The notes: generated from the sequence alone by a model not told the origin. 64,000 nucleotides of DNA from Alopecurus myosuroides (GCA_028641055.1 CM054063.1:175446697-175510696); one strand, 5' to 3'; shown: positions 11,947 through 23,435, numbered from the stretch's first letter. Numbers and translations: made by a program.

Positions 11947-12360
11947 TTGGCCGTCGAAAGTCCACGGCCAAGAGGTCACGACAATCTACACCGTCATGTC
12001 GCTGAAACGCTGGAGGCCCTAGCGTGCCGTGAGGCTTGCGCACTGGCACATGATATCAATGCAAGGAGGATCAAGGTGGCAAGTGACTGCAAGAATGTCA
12101 TTGCTTGTCTGATGACAGGTGTGATGGGGAGCTATGCTCACATTGTCCGGGGAAATTACAAAGTTAAAAATGATCTATGAGGCTATGGAGTACTGGAACG
12201 AGAGAAGAATGTCGAATAAGGAGGCTCATTGCCTAGCTAGGAGTGCTCTCTATGAGACACAAGGTCGCCATCTGTGGCTTATTGACCCGCCGAGAGGTTT
12301 ATGTAAAACTATCGTTATTCCTTGTTAATAAAGGGGGAACCCCCATTCTCAAAAATAATC
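11947..12360 (+). pseudogene. LINE C-terminal RNase H domain fragment with 3' tail
   Basis: The frame encodes an RNase H-like domain (RVT_3 type). It has LEALACREACALAHDI with the conserved Glu, VASDCKNVI with the conserved Asp, and after a one-base frameshift near 12150 the segment NKEAHCLARSAL. It ends at TAA 12326-12328, followed by an AATAAA-like TAATAAAG and an A-rich tail (12347-12358). This is the usual 3' end of plant LINEs that carry RNase H, so it is a 5'-truncated insertion. It no longer encodes one continuous protein. Confidence 0.6.
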
Positions 12361-12464
12361 TATGCCGTCATGCCTTACTCGTACATGATGACTTTCAAGA
12401 TTGGTGAACAGATTTTATCAAAATGTGCATCGATATTTTTAGTGCGGCATACCCTTAGATAAAT
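12361..12464. other. Unassigned spacer
   Basis: This short stretch between two LINE fragments holds nothing I recognise. Confidence 0.3.
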
Positions 12465-13965
12465 TCCTAGGTTCGCCACTGCTGGGAGTTCCTTATTAAG
12501 CTCCTTCGTCACTGTGCGTTCAGCTCGAGTTGGATCAGCTGCATCATTTCTCTTCTGGCCACAAGCTCAACAAGAATCATCGTCAATGCCGACCTCACCG
12601 AGCCCATCTCTAATCGTTGTGGACTCCGACAAGGCGACCCGCTGTTGCTCCTCCGTTTTTTCATAGTTAAGGACTACATGGCCAAAATCTTTGAAGAAGC
12701 TGAAAGTAATTTAATCCTGGGCACTTTCGCAATCAAATCCTGAGATTCAGATCATCATATTACGCCGATGATGTTATGATCTTCATCAAGCCAGAACTTG
12801 ACGACCTCAAGGCCACACTTGCCATTTTGCAGTTATTCGGTGAAGCTTCTGGTCTCAAACCTAACCTCAACAAAAGCAAGATCATCACTATATGCTCCAA
12901 GCCCGAAGATTACGGCTTCCCTGCTAACGAAGCCATCTGCCCCTTTGCGTGATTCCCATACACATACCTGGGGCTTCCTCTCTCTGATAAGCGCCTCAAG
13001 CGTGTTGACTTTCAGAAAATCATTGACAAATTCATGAAATGTGTGGCCTGTTGGAAAGCTAAGTGGATCTGTTTCGCAGGCCGCCTAATCTTGGTGACTT
13101 CGGTTCTCTCAGCGTTGCCGGCCTATCAGCAGATCGCTATCGTCCACCCTAAATGGCTGCTCAAGCAACTTGACAAGCTGCGAAGATCCTTATTATGGGC
13201 TGCCAGCGACTCCGTCACTGGAGGCAAATGCCTTCTTAACTGGAGTGTTGTGTGTATGCGAAAAAATCTTGGTGGTCTCGGAATACCTAACCTTCCTGTG
13301 CAAAGCACCTCCCTTCGGAATCGATGGTTATGACAGGACGCCACCCAGTGGATGACCTCCCAATCCCAGTGGATGATGTGGTGCGGTAAGCTTTCAAAGC
13401 TTCCACTTGTATTCACAAAGGTGCCTCCAGCTTATGGCGTGCTCATTGGCTGCATGGCATTCCCCTGCCCTGTTTAGACACTCCAGAAGGCGGAACATCT
13501 CGATCATCAAGGATCGAGGAGTGAATGTTGGCGCTGAAAAGGAACTGGTCAGCAGAGGCTGCCGTGTATTTTGGGATTGGGAGGCTGATAACTTGGCTAA
13601 ACGTAGCTGGCCTCACAGCCCGGTTTGCAGGCTTTGCAACTCTGAACCTAAATCTGCCATACATTTGTTTGCCTCCTGTAGCTTCAGTGTGTCATTTTGG
13701 ATCGACATCCTCTAGCGCGCCAACCTGCAGGTAGACATCTCCACTCCTACCCCATGTGCTAGCCTGCAAGATTGGCGGATCAGCTCCTCAGAGTCGGTTG
13801 CTCAACGTGTTAAGACTAGATGGCATTATGTTGCGCTCCTAATCTGGTGGGTACTCTGGAAAGAGAGAAACAACCGCATTTTCAACAACAAATCCCTCAC
13901 TTATGCTGCCCTAGGGGACAAGATCATCGCTGAGCTCCTTGACTGGCGCACGGCGGGTGTCCTGG
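12465..13965 (+). pseudogene. LINE-I reverse transcriptase fragment, interrupted by CACTA-1
   Basis: Motifs in order are GLRQGDPL near 12625, YADDVMIF (reverse transcriptase active site) near 12760, YLGLPLSDKR near 12970, and LLWAASDSVTGGKCLLNW near 13190. A zf-RVT segment follows (CRLCN...HLFASC, near 13625-13680), then the C-terminal WKERNNRIFNN near 13860. The 5' half, including the endonuclease, is missing. Frameshifts and stops occur near 12740, 12950 and 13480. At 13965 the frame is cut by the CACTA-1 terminus, and it resumes at 22081. Confidence 0.7.
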
Positions 13966-14454
13966 CACTAGTACAAACAGGGTCATTTATCCCGGGTCCT
14001 AAGGGTCATTTGTCCCGGTTGTGCAACTGGGGTGGGCCAGCCGGGATAAATGGCACTCCCCCATTGGTCCCGGTTGTGCCAGGACAAATGGGGCTGACTA
14101 CGTGGCAGTTGGGCTGGAACCTGGCCAGGGCTATTAGTCCCGGTTATTAACACGAACCGGGATGCATGCCCCTTCTGTCGCGGCAGGGTTTTTGCCCTTT
14201 TCTCTGCCGCGGCAGATTTTTTATGTTTTGTGTTTATTATTTTCCTTTTTATGTTTTGCGATCCTAGTGGCCATTCCCCGGACCTCCCAGATCCCACGAG
14301 AAGAGAGGAGCCCGGTGGCCCTTCCCCGGAGCTCCCGGATCCCACGAGTGAATAAGTAATACATATATATAGCAAAAGAAGGAACACTTATATTACAGAA
14401 GAAAAGTATATCGAGCATATTACATGATCGATGCAGTGAATTACAAAATCAAAT

Positions 14455-17400
14455 TCAGTCCCAACCGGCGCTATAGTACTCTCCATTTACATTTAGGACC
14501 TCTGCATCTAAGAAGCCCGCAATTTCCTCCTGAATTGCTCGTATGCGGTCCCTTGGTAGAAAACCGTCCCGGAGCCGTTCGATCTAATATAAATAAGAGT
14601 GATCAATATATATTAATGAAAGTAAGTAACTAAAATAGATGGTAATAAGAACAATTGACAACTAACGTACATGTAGGTGCTTTAAATCTCTGCCCTTGGG
14701 ACATGTCGTCTGACGAATGAACTCGCAAACGTAGTATCCACACAAGTGATTTTCGTCTCCTTGTTGCAAGCACTTTACAAGAAATGGTTTCAATCAAAAT
14801 AATAATCAACCAGCCATGATAATGGTATCGACACTAGAATCAAGGAGATGCGCGCGGATCTAGATAGTACTTACTTGCACAACATCAAATGTAAGCTCTG
14901 ATTTCCATTCACCGGGAGACTTTTTTGAGAACCTCTTCCAAACGCTACCCGAGAAAGAAAAACAATAAAAAGAGTTATTAATTACTTGGTATCCGAAAAT
15001 GAAACAAAGTAGTCGATATAGTGCCATATATAAAGACTGAAATTAATAAAGATTGAAATTACCGCTGGATCAATTCCTGCATGTCCGCCCACATCGCTAG
15101 GGGTTTACGTTTTGGATCCATTACCATTACTTTTCCTTTGTCAACTTGAAAGATTAGCAGAATATAGTGGAAGCTGCGCACGCAGAAACTTGGAAGATTA
15201 TACAGTGAACATCGAGTAAGGAAAACAGAATGTGTACAACACAGTAACATTAACCCGAAGTTGTAAGGAAATAGTATTTCCCGTCGGTGTTGGATTATTG
15301 CCCTCAGAATATTATTTTCTGTATCCTTGGCAGATAGCTCAAGAGTCTTTGCATTAACAAAATATATATATATGAATATGCAAATGAACGAGGTGAGCTA
15401 GAGAAATAAGTACTTACAGACAATAGGCACTAAGGACAGATTTGTCGAGGGCCTGCTGCTGGAATAACTGAAACAATTCGTCAAATTGAATCATAACCAA
15501 TCCATCTCCGTACCCGTAGTGCTCGTCCTTAACGCGGAGACATATCCAGTCCTGAGATTTCTCAACGGCTTCCATATACCAACTATGCACTCTTCGCATG
15601 TTCATTGGTAGATCCTTTATCTCCTCGGGTTTGACGAGAGGCTTCCCGTACTCGTATTTGTACGCACATTCAGCTTCGGGGAAGTAGTCTATTGTTTGCA
15701 TATACTCAACAATGGACAAACCCGCATCAGCTGCCCTGTTTGCGTACAGTGTTATAAACTCCGGATCAATTTGCTCGTCAGCAATATTAGTGCTCGGCCC
15801 CACCTGGGTATTGGAAATCACATTGAGCGGGGACATGGGTTGTTTTTTCTGCTCTCCGAGCTGCGCAACTGATTTCCCCCTTTTCCCGCTTGCGCTACTA
15901 TTCGACCGCATCATTTCCTGATGTGACTTCAGAATAGAGCGGTCATAGTCATATGACAGACTCGGCTCGGGTTGATGAAGAGTCTTCACCATTTTCCAAG
16001 CTCGTTCTATATCTTCTTCGGTCTTGGGGAAATCTGCCTTTTTCTTCTACTTCCGCTTCGATTTCTACGCCTCGTATTCGTCCTTTGCTATTTTCTGGTT
16101 TTCCTCAGGAGTATAGTCGTAAGGTAACTTGGGTACCTCCTTTGGTACCTTCGGGAGGGGTGACCGTTGACGTTTGGGTGATATATTACGTTTCGGCAGA
16201 AACTTAGTGGGCGGAGAAGGCTGACGCGGCGGCGTAGGCGACCGCAGTGGAGAAGGCTGACACGGTGGCGTAGGCGACCGCGGTGGAGACGTGCACGGCG
16301 TAGGCGACCGCGCTGGAGACGGCATGCATGGCGAAGACGACCGTGCTGGAGACTGTTGCGTTGGAGAATGGCGAGGATTCGATGGCCTTGCCGTCTGATT
16401 TGGGAGCACAATGCATTCCTTTAGCCATAGAACGGTCAAGTTCTTGGCTTCTCCGAGTTCAGTCAACTCTTTGTCTTCACCTTCAGGGAAATCAAGATTT
16501 ACCCGCTCGAATCCGTTGACAACTTCATCGACCCCAACAACAGCGTAGCCCCGTGGAACCGGAAGACTATGGTGAGTTGGTTCGTTGCCAATTGGTAAGG
16601 CATAGCCGGCCGCCGCCTTGATGGTTATATTGACGACCTTCACGTGGAGCTCACAGGTTGTCATCTCCGTGATATCATCCACTGGGTGAATCATCGGCGG
16701 TGCATCATCACCCGTTAGCTGCATGGACGCAACGCTGCTTTTCCGATGAGAATGTGCGGCGCCGGTAGTCTCGACTTCACCTTCTACCATGTGCGATACG
16801 CCGGTAGACACTATCTGCTGGCTAAGTGTGTTAATTTGGGCCTGCTGCTTCTTTGCTATATCCTGCGTCAGCTTTATCTGATCTTCAAGTTGACGCCTCC
16901 AGTTTTCCTGACTCTCTGCTTCAGCTGCCTCCGCGTCCTTTTTCCGTTGACGGCTTCTATCGGGGTATCTCTTTTTGGTGTCGTCGAACCCAATACTCCA
17001 CGGAGGATTGCCTTTTGTGCCTCGTGTACGCCCTACGTGTTCCTTATTCCCGAGGGCGCGTGTGAGCTCGTCGTTCTCTCTATCTGGCACGAACCTTCCC
17101 TCTTTAACGTCCTTTATTGCGGTTCTCAGACTTTCTATGGTAGAGGACTCTCTTTATGCCTTAGGTTATAGACTGTGTTTCCTTCGGCGTCCAACGTGCC
17201 CCCATGCCCGTAGAACCATGACGTTGTCCGCTCAACCCACAAGAACAGCTCGGGAGTGATCCCTGCTGAAGCTGGTCGTTCTCCCATTTCTCCCACTTGG
17301 GACTGGAACCCTTGTAGCCAGCTTGCCCCATAACATGGTGATATACCTTTTTGGCGGCGTTTTTCTCATTTGTTTTTGTCCTTTCCTGTTCATTCTCTGA

Positions 17401-18234
17401 CAGCTTGTACTTCACAAAATGTGCCCATATGGGTTTTATTTTCTCATACCCTTGAGTGAAATCTCGAGTCTTCTCCTTCTTAACATAGTCAAGGTTCAAT
17501 CTTTTCTTCCAGTTTTTGAATTGCTCGGCCATCTTTTTCAGGATCCACGCCTTGACCTTTTCCCGTATCTCAATTTTTTATTTTAGTAACATCGGCCTCA
17601 TTCACACCCGCCTCATTCTCGTCCTCCTCCGGCAAGGGTAAGTTGAAATTAGACAAGATCTTCGAGAAAAGATGATCTTTGGCTATTTTGCTGACATATG
17701 AAATTCCTTGTCTCCGCGGATCTTTTGCCTGATTCCACTCATGAACAGTGATCGGGATGTGATCCCTAACTAGCACTCTGCATTGCTTCACAAATTTTTG
17801 GGCAACATCAGCGGGAATCTCGGGTGCGCCATCTGCTGCGATTGTGTCGATCCTATATCTTTCTGTATCTTTCAACTTCATTGTTGCGCCTCGTTTAGTA
17901 TTTTTCCGGTTGATATGCTTGAACCGGATGGCTAATAATATAAAGACTGTTAATACATGTATATAGACAACAGATGCTTCATTAATTAACATATCTATAT
18001 ATGCACCTCGGAGCCGGTGTTTGTAATTTGTACGGCTCCACCGGAGCCGTTGGCTGCTCCCTTATCGGAGCCGTCGGCTTCTCCCTCACCGGAGTCGTCT
18101 CCCTGGGTGAGCTCCGGATCTCCCACACCGGAGTTGTTCATCCACTGGCTCACATCGGTCTCTACGTCGTCCCCGCGGATAAAACCCTCGAGCAAGTTTT
18201 CCTCATCTTCGTCTCTTGGCTCCATAGTGCACAA
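14455..18234 (-). pseudogene. Ulp1-like cysteine protease gene of CACTA-1 (multi-exon, broken)
   Basis: Exon 1 starts near 18225 (MEPRDEDEEN) and is acidic. The long central exon encodes Lys-rich segments, a coiled-coil-like stretch, a Ser-Pro-Thr-Pro-rich tract (16210-16380) and then YGYGDGLVMIQFDELFQ near 15500. Small downstream exons carry a C48/Ulp1-type catalytic set: His in FHYILLIF (near 15170), Asp in VMDPK, and Gln plus Cys in QQGDENHLCGYYVC (near 14760-14715). The last exon ends at TGA 14457-14455. Such proteins accompany CACTA elements in grasses, and their role is not settled. The frame shifts near 17270 and stops at the end of EYEA near 16066. CACTA-2 carries a second copy. Confidence 0.65.
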
Positions 18235-18379
18235 AAAGTGTAACTATATGTTCCAGATCCATTTCATCAAAATTGCTTATAGATAATAACTAATGATCCA
18301 TTAATTTCATCAAAATTGCTTATAGATAATACACAAAAAAAAGCAACATATTCATGAAATATTTAAACGTATGATAATA

Positions 18380-18900
18380 CACACCAAGAGTTACATATAG
18401 CTCGGGTTCATTTTATTTAACCCTAATACATCACGATCGAATAATATCACTTATACATAGTCTCATGACATCTCTCAAACTAACTAACTCCGACCGGGTC
18501 CTAAGCCGCGGGGTGCTGAGTCGCGGGTGCTACGCATCCATAGATAAGAAACCCTCAGAGGGTCATAGCTCACGTGGTAAGAAACCCTACGAATAATCGA
18601 CCAACTGCTGCTATACTGCCTATCGAGCAAGTACATGTAGCGACGGACGTGCTCGTCCTCCTCCCTGATACGCTGTTGTACCAGCTCCTCAGGGGCCGGC
18701 TCTCTCCGCACCGAGCGTGGCCCACGCGATGGCCACCAAAGAATATCCGGGTCGACCATGTCACCCGGATTTCTCACCAAGCCGCGTGCCCCGGTACTAA
18801 GGAGCTCTTAGTGCCAGCCCGACGGGGCCCAGTCCCGGACATCGCCCGGCGGGTCCAACAGAGACATGAACTAAAAACAAGGCTGGACTAAGTAAATATT
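18380..18900 (-). pseudogene. CACTA-associated exon-like fragment
   Basis: A minus-strand frame (18780-18484) reads LVRNPGDMVDPDILWWP, then EEDEHVRRYMYLLDRQ. It resembles a small exon found near Ulp1-like genes in cereal CACTA elements, by memory only. The surrounding frame has stops. No equivalent is seen at the same place in CACTA-2. Confidence 0.35.
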
Positions 18901-19265
18901 ACGTAATTAAGTAAAATACCTTAGTGTTTCTAACTTAATTAAATTTTCTAACTTAGTGAAATTTTCTAATACTAACTTAGTGAAATTTTCTAACTTAGTT
19001 AATTTTTCTAACTTAGTGAAAATTTTCTAACTTTGTGAAATTATTATAACTTTGTGAAATTTTTTAACACTAACTTAGTGAAATTTCCTAACATTCCTAA
19101 CATTTCTAACATTCCTAACATTCCTAAATTTCCTAATATTCCTAACATTTCCTATATCAATTCTAACAAATCTAAAATTCCTAAGTCTAATCTAAAATTC
19201 GTAACATTTGTAATAATTCATAACTAATGATTCTAACATTTCTAACACTAATAAAAAACTAAAAA
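18900..19265. repeat. AT-rich degenerate tandem array (TTTCTAACNTT units)
   Basis: Short units such as TTCTAACTTAGTGAAATT and CTAACATTC repeat imperfectly over about 360 bp. The same kind of array occurs at 59530-59880 in CACTA-2, so it is part of the element. Confidence 0.7.
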
Positions 19266-19299
19266 CAAAACAGTAACTAAAAAAAGAAGCCCTCTGTTT

Positions 19300-19720
19300 A
19301 GGCGCGATGGAGGTAGGGCCTTACCTCCTCTCGGGCGCGCGACGGAGGGCGGCGGCCGGCGCGGGGCAGTGGCGGCGCAGGGCAGCGGTCGGCGCGGGGT
19401 AGTGCCGGCGCGGGGCAATGGCGGCGCGACGGAGGCGGACGTACGGCGCGCGCGACGTGATCGAGGGCGGCGGGTGCGGGCGGCACGAAGGAGGAGTGCG
19501 GCGACGAACAGTGGCGGCGCGAGGGCAGTGGCGGCGCGATGGAAGATTTGAGCAGCCTGGCAGCGTCGGTTCGTCCCCTGCGCGCGGTTATGAATTTGGG
19601 GAGGGAAGTGGACGCATATATAGGCAAGGGCATCCGTCCCGGTTGGTAGCAATAACCGGGACAAAAGGACCCTTTCGTCCCCGTTGGTGGGAACAACCGG
19701 GACGAAAGACCCTTATGTTT
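19300..19720. repeat. GC-rich block followed by CCCGGTT hairpins
   Basis: 19310-19560 is made of GGCGGCGCG-like words and opens long ORFs in several frames, which is compositional. At 19630-19665 and 19672-19706 TCCCGGTTGGT or a variant pairs with AACCGGGA a few bases on, giving two consecutive hairpins. CACTA-2 has the equivalent at 60370-60445. Confidence 0.6.
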
Positions 19721-19939
19721 TATATTGTTTTCTGTTGTTACCTTTTTTATTTTCTATTGTTTTCTTTATGTTTTCCATTATTTTCTTTATGTTTTCTATT
19801 GTTTTATTTTGTTTTCTATTATATCCTTTATGTTTTAAATAATAACTCCACACGTTTAAAATACAGAACAAGGTACGTTAAATTTATAATAAGTGCACTT
19901 CAGACCAATTTATAAATAGTTTCGTCGCATACAAGGCAT
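19721..19939. repeat. T-rich tandem words (TTTATGTTTTCTATTG)
   Basis: Imperfect repeats of TTTTCTATTGTTTTCTTTATG cover roughly 19725-19835. The remainder is AT-rich with no gene. Confidence 0.5.
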
Positions 19940-20590
19940 CCGGGTGATTTCTAGGTGGGGTGTAGAACAAAACAATCGATATCGCTATCATACAGCCCGA
20001 CCGTGGCTATTGAGTGCATACATGCATATCAAAAGAACGGTCAGACTTATGATGGCGAATCCGGGTGATTTGTATTCGGTCGATGAACTGAATGATATAT
20101 CAAACCTTTTGTCAAACCTTCAAGGGGGATGTAGAACAAAACAATCAGTATCGCCATCATACTCCCCGACCGTGGCTATTGAGTGCATATATATATGCAT
20201 ATCAAAAGAACGGTCGGACGTATGATGGCGAATCCGGATGATTTGTATTCGGTCGATGAACTGAATGATGTATCAAACCTTAAAGGGGGGATGTAGAACA
20301 AAACAATCGGTATCGCCATCATACAGCCCTACCGTGGCTACTGAGTGCATATATGCATACCAAATTCTCGGCAGGACGTATGATGGCGAATCCGGAAGAT
20401 TTGTATTTGGTCGATGAACTGAATGATGTATCAAACCTTAAAGGGGATGTAGAACACAACAATCGGTATCGCCAGCATACAGCCCTGCCGTGGCTACTGA
20501 GTGCATATATGCATACCAAATGCACGGCAGGACGTATGCTGGCGAATCCGGATGTTTTGTATTTGATCGATGAACTGACCGGTGTATGAA
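19940..20590. repeat. Array of four tandem hairpin units in CACTA-1
   Basis: Four units of about 155-170 bp each contain an outer stem (CGCCATCATAC with GTATGATGGCG) and an inner stem around TGCATATATGCA. Unit 2 pairs 20152-20162 with 20220-20230 and 20165-20173 with 20210-20217. Unit 4 pairs 20470-20480 with 20534-20544 and 20483-20492 with 20523-20531. In unit 4 both arms carry matching substitutions, so pairing is kept. CACTA-2 has two units at 61225-61545. Confidence 0.75.
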
Positions 20591-20814
20591 TGTGGGCTAT
20601 ATATAGTGTCCTCTGGCTCACAAAGTGTTGTGCTATGGTTTTGATCCAACGGTTAAGAAACACCCTGATCCAACGGCTCACAACCGCTCGAAAGAAACAC
20701 ACCGTAGCCCTGATCGAACGGCTCACAACAGCTCGAAAGAAACACACCCCTAATCCAACGAGCTTGAAAGAAACACACGATCCGTGTGACTCTATCTGAT
20801 TGGTCCAAACGAAA

Positions 20815-20955
20815 CCCTAACCATTTCGTCCTGGTTGGTAAAATAGGCCGGGACTAAAGGGATGATCCGTTTCCCAACGAAACCCAAACCATTTCGTCCC
20901 GGTTGGTAAAACAGGCCGGGACTAAAGGGATCTGTTTTCTTCTCACTATATATAT
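20815..20955 (+). promoter_or_regulatory. CCCGGTT repeats and TATA box upstream of the small plus-strand gene
   Basis: Two direct copies of a TCGTCC(T/C)GGTTGGT...GGCCGGGACTAAAGGGAT unit (20826-20863 and 20895-20931) lead to CTATATATATGTATGC near 20945. An ATG follows about 50 bp later at 20998. This is a plausible promoter for the gene at 20998-21540, and the layout is kept in CACTA-2. Confidence 0.5.
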
Positions 20956-20997
20956 GTATGCATTGCCACACCATTGGCATAAACTCACCACTCTCTC

Positions 20998-21540
20998 ATG
21001 GCTTCTACCGTACCCACTCTAACATTCATCCAGGCGGAGGCACTTTCCGCCTCGAACTACCCCTGCCCGCCCGGCTACAGCGTTCCCGCCGGTTGGATGC
21101 TGAGCGCCGGAGGAGTGCCGGTCCCTCCTCTTCCTCAAGGTGTGGCGCGTCGGGCAGCCATCACGAACCACTACTACCACGAGCTCACGCCGGAGTAGTG
21201 GAGGAATCCCGGTTGGAATCCTGACTACCGTCCTACTTGGGACGCCTTCTTCATTATTCGGCGTGAGAGTGCGCTCGCCAGGTACGAGGAGAACGGCCCG
21301 CCTCCTTCGAACTTCAACGAGGCCGGTCGTCGGCTGTGGTGGGGCGGCGGACGGACTCTTCAGAGCGTCATGAACTGCATTAGGACTGACGATAACCCCC
21401 GCCTGCGCTATGCTCACGCCCAGTCCTGGAGCCGTGATCCTCCAAGGGAGTCCAGAGCACCGTCCGACGATAGTGACGATGACGGCGGCGACTACGACGA
21501 CTACGAGTCGGAGTACTATAGGCCTAGGCAGGAGTATGAC
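20998..21540 (+). pseudogene. Small CACTA cargo gene ('P-GW-LS-G-VP-PP' family), one in-frame stop
   Basis: It is homologous over its whole length to the intact 180-aa ORF at 61984-62526. It starts MASTVPTLTFIQAEA, has the VPAGWMLSAGGVPVPPLP segment and the later WDAFFI and RRLWW motifs, and ends in an acidic Asp/Tyr tail. The frame stops at TAG 21196-21198 where the other copy has CAG (Gln), then continues open to TAG 21541. The function of the family is unknown. It is otherwise colinear, so a single C-to-T change disabled it. Confidence 0.7.
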
Positions 21541-21828
21541 TAGCAGATATCAGATCCAGTATTGCCCCATTATGTAGATATCTATGCTCTCCGTTTAGGT
21601 TTAGATCCACTTTTGCCATTATGTACTGCCTTTTATATATATATATCCAAGATGCATGTTTGTGTGCAATATGGGCGTGAGCGCCGGTGCAACAATATTT
21701 GTGAACACTTTTTCAACACCTCGTGTGCATAGTAAAATAACACATACTAACACCCACCTCTCTCACTCCTCCAATCAAAGAAAAAAGATGAAAGGGGGGC
21801 TGTGAGGCAGCATATGTAGGGGAAGGGG
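21541..21828. other. 3' flank of the small gene, no gene
   Basis: AT-rich sequence with CCATTATGTACTGCCTT words that recur after the homologous gene in CACTA-2. No other feature was seen. Confidence 0.4.
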
Positions 21829-22060
21829 GCATTGGTCCCGGTTTGTGGAATGAACCGGGACCAATGCCTAGCCGCAGGCCATGTGGCACGCACATAGGCA
21901 TTGGTCCCGGTTCATGCCACAAACCGGGACCAATGCCTCCCCACGGACCGGGACCAATGCCTCCAGGCGATTTCTGTTGCCTCGGGCGCACAAACCGGGG
22001 CCAATATATAGCATTTGTCCCGGATTTTGTGGCAACCGGGACAGATGCCTTTTCTGGCCC
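21829..22060. repeat. Nested palindromes at the CACTA-1 right end
   Basis: 21829-21868 and 21898-21937 are each hairpins with GCATTGGTCCCGGTT paired to AACCGGGACCAATGC. The two are also near reverse complements of each other, because their loop strands swap. Further CCCGG/CCGGG pairs continue to about 22045. Subterminal inverted motifs of this kind are typical of CACTA elements. Confidence 0.75.
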
Positions 22061-22080
22061 CGGACGAAAGGGGTTGAGTA

Positions 22081-22293
22081 TGGCTAAGTCGTGGCCTCTT
22101 GGAGAATAATATCTGTGTGTTTCCGCCTTTAGTTCCGTCTCTGGTCATTGCCAGACCGGACTGTGATTCTTTGTTGTAGTTAGCTGCTACCTTTGTTTCC
22201 TCATCCTCCTATCTCTTTGTACTCTGTACCGGTATTTATCCCGGCTCGTTTATTAATAATCTGAAGCAGGATCCGCTGCCTCCGTCAAAAAAG
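22081..22293 (+). pseudogene. LINE-I 3' end, continuation after CACTA-1
   Basis: After the TGG duplication the reading frame of LINE-I continues in phase for about nine codons and stops at TAA near 22108. A pyrimidine-rich 3' UTR and an A-rich tail (22287-22293) follow. This joins with 12465-13965 as one LINE split by CACTA-1. Confidence 0.6.
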
Positions 22294-22613
22294 ATGTGAT
22301 ATTTCACTTGAGGTAAACTATGATTGTGATGCCAAATCTACTTGTCCTAAGTATCATGTATCTTGTACTACTTGAAGTCCAGTTTAAAGAAAAATGCCAT
22401 TGGCCTCTGCACTGTCCGAGTGCATCCAAAGTTTTGAACTTTTGAATGATCAGATGAATAAACCAAATGTCGAAAAGGGCCGAACAACCGCAATAAGAAT
22501 TACATGTTACAACTTGTACATAACAAATCCTAGTTCTGTTGATCATATCCTGACTTAGATACGAGGTACAAGCTAGTGTGATATTTTCGCTTAGCATGAA
22601 TGTTCTATTCTTA
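22294..22613. other. Unassigned spacer, about 320 bp
   Basis: No coding motif, repeat or terminus was recognised. Confidence 0.3.
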
Positions 22614-23037
22614 GTTTTTTCGTGAACTCGCGGGAGGTCTTAAGTGTCACTGAATTAAGCAAGAGAGAATCCACACGGTTCAGATATTACATGGCTGAGG
22701 CCAGAATCCATGCCGAACATGACAGCGGCCAATGCCCACTTTGGAGTACCGACAAAGAACAAAAAACAGGGTCTAGCCTATTCCTCCATGATTAGCAGGA
22801 ATATAGAGTTTGCTTCGCGTCGCTTCTTGGCTGTGAGCGGCGGCATCGAGTCTGGCCACCACGATGACATATCAGCAGTCGCCGATGGAAGAAGCCTCTC
22901 CACTCAACGCCAGATGGACACCGCAGCAACAGGTGGGCCAATGTTTCTCCATCGAGTTCGCAAAACGGGCATGATCCATGGTTGGGGAGGCTTCTACTCT
23001 GCAGCTTTTCTGATGTCCAACATCTGCCACGTCGCGC
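22614..23037 (-). pseudogene. LINE-II 3' part (zf-RVT), interrupted by the exonuclease CACTA
   Basis: On the minus strand a zf-RVT zinc motif (CPFCELDGETLAHLLLRC, near 22970-22917) is followed by a decayed tail. An A-rich end follows (T-rich on the plus strand at 22614-22620). The coding part upstream of the zinc motif is found at 25293-25580, beyond the inserted CACTA element. Confidence 0.6.
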
Positions 23038-23435
23038 CACTGGTAGAAAAAAGGCCTTCGGTATGCCAGCATCAGTCCCCAAGCGTTGCGCACCGTGACC
23101 AATGAGTCTTTAGTCCCGGGTCGGGAGGAGACCCGCGACAGAAGGTCAGACGTCGCGGGTTGGGAAGCGCGTTGCGACGCGTGGAGGGAATTAATTCCGG
23201 TTGACCTGGCCGCCCGGGACTATTGGTCCTTTATTCCCCGTTCCCGTGGCCAACCGGGACCAATGGCCCTTTATTCCCCGTGCCCGTGGCCAACCGGGAC
23301 TAAACATCAAGCGTCTCGCCTCCCCCGCGGCGGTTTTTATTTCGCGAGCGAGGCAGAAGGGCGCCATTCCACTGCTCGCTCTCTGTTCTTCCTCTCTCGC
23401 TCTCTGTTCTTTTCGATCCAAGCACACGCACGCAA

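Larger units (their letters stand above)
13966..22080 (-). mobile_element. CACTA-1, CACTA (En/Spm) transposon, no transposase seen
   Basis: The left end begins CACTAGTACAAACAGGG, followed by CCCGGTT/AACCGGG subterminal repeats (13990-14160). The right side carries strong palindromes of the same motif (21829-22060) and ends near 22080, where the expected GTG has decayed to GTA. TGG directly flanks both sides (13963-13965 and 22081-22083), a 3-bp duplication as expected for CACTA. The interrupted LINE frame resumes in phase after it. Contents are a minus-strand Ulp1-like pseudogene, an exon-like fragment, AT-rich repeats, a hairpin array and a plus-strand small gene with a stop. No DDE transposase is recognised, so movement would need help in trans. 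The orientation given follows the Ulp1-like gene. Confidence 0.65.

Noticed and set aside
19940..20590. CRISPR-like array
   Set aside because: The units are long hairpins of about 160 bp with no unique spacers, inside a plant transposon.
23110..23310. microRNA genes at the CCCGGTT hairpins
   Set aside because: The inverted motifs are shared by all CACTA subterminal regions here, so transposon ends explain them. Small-RNA evidence would be needed for more.
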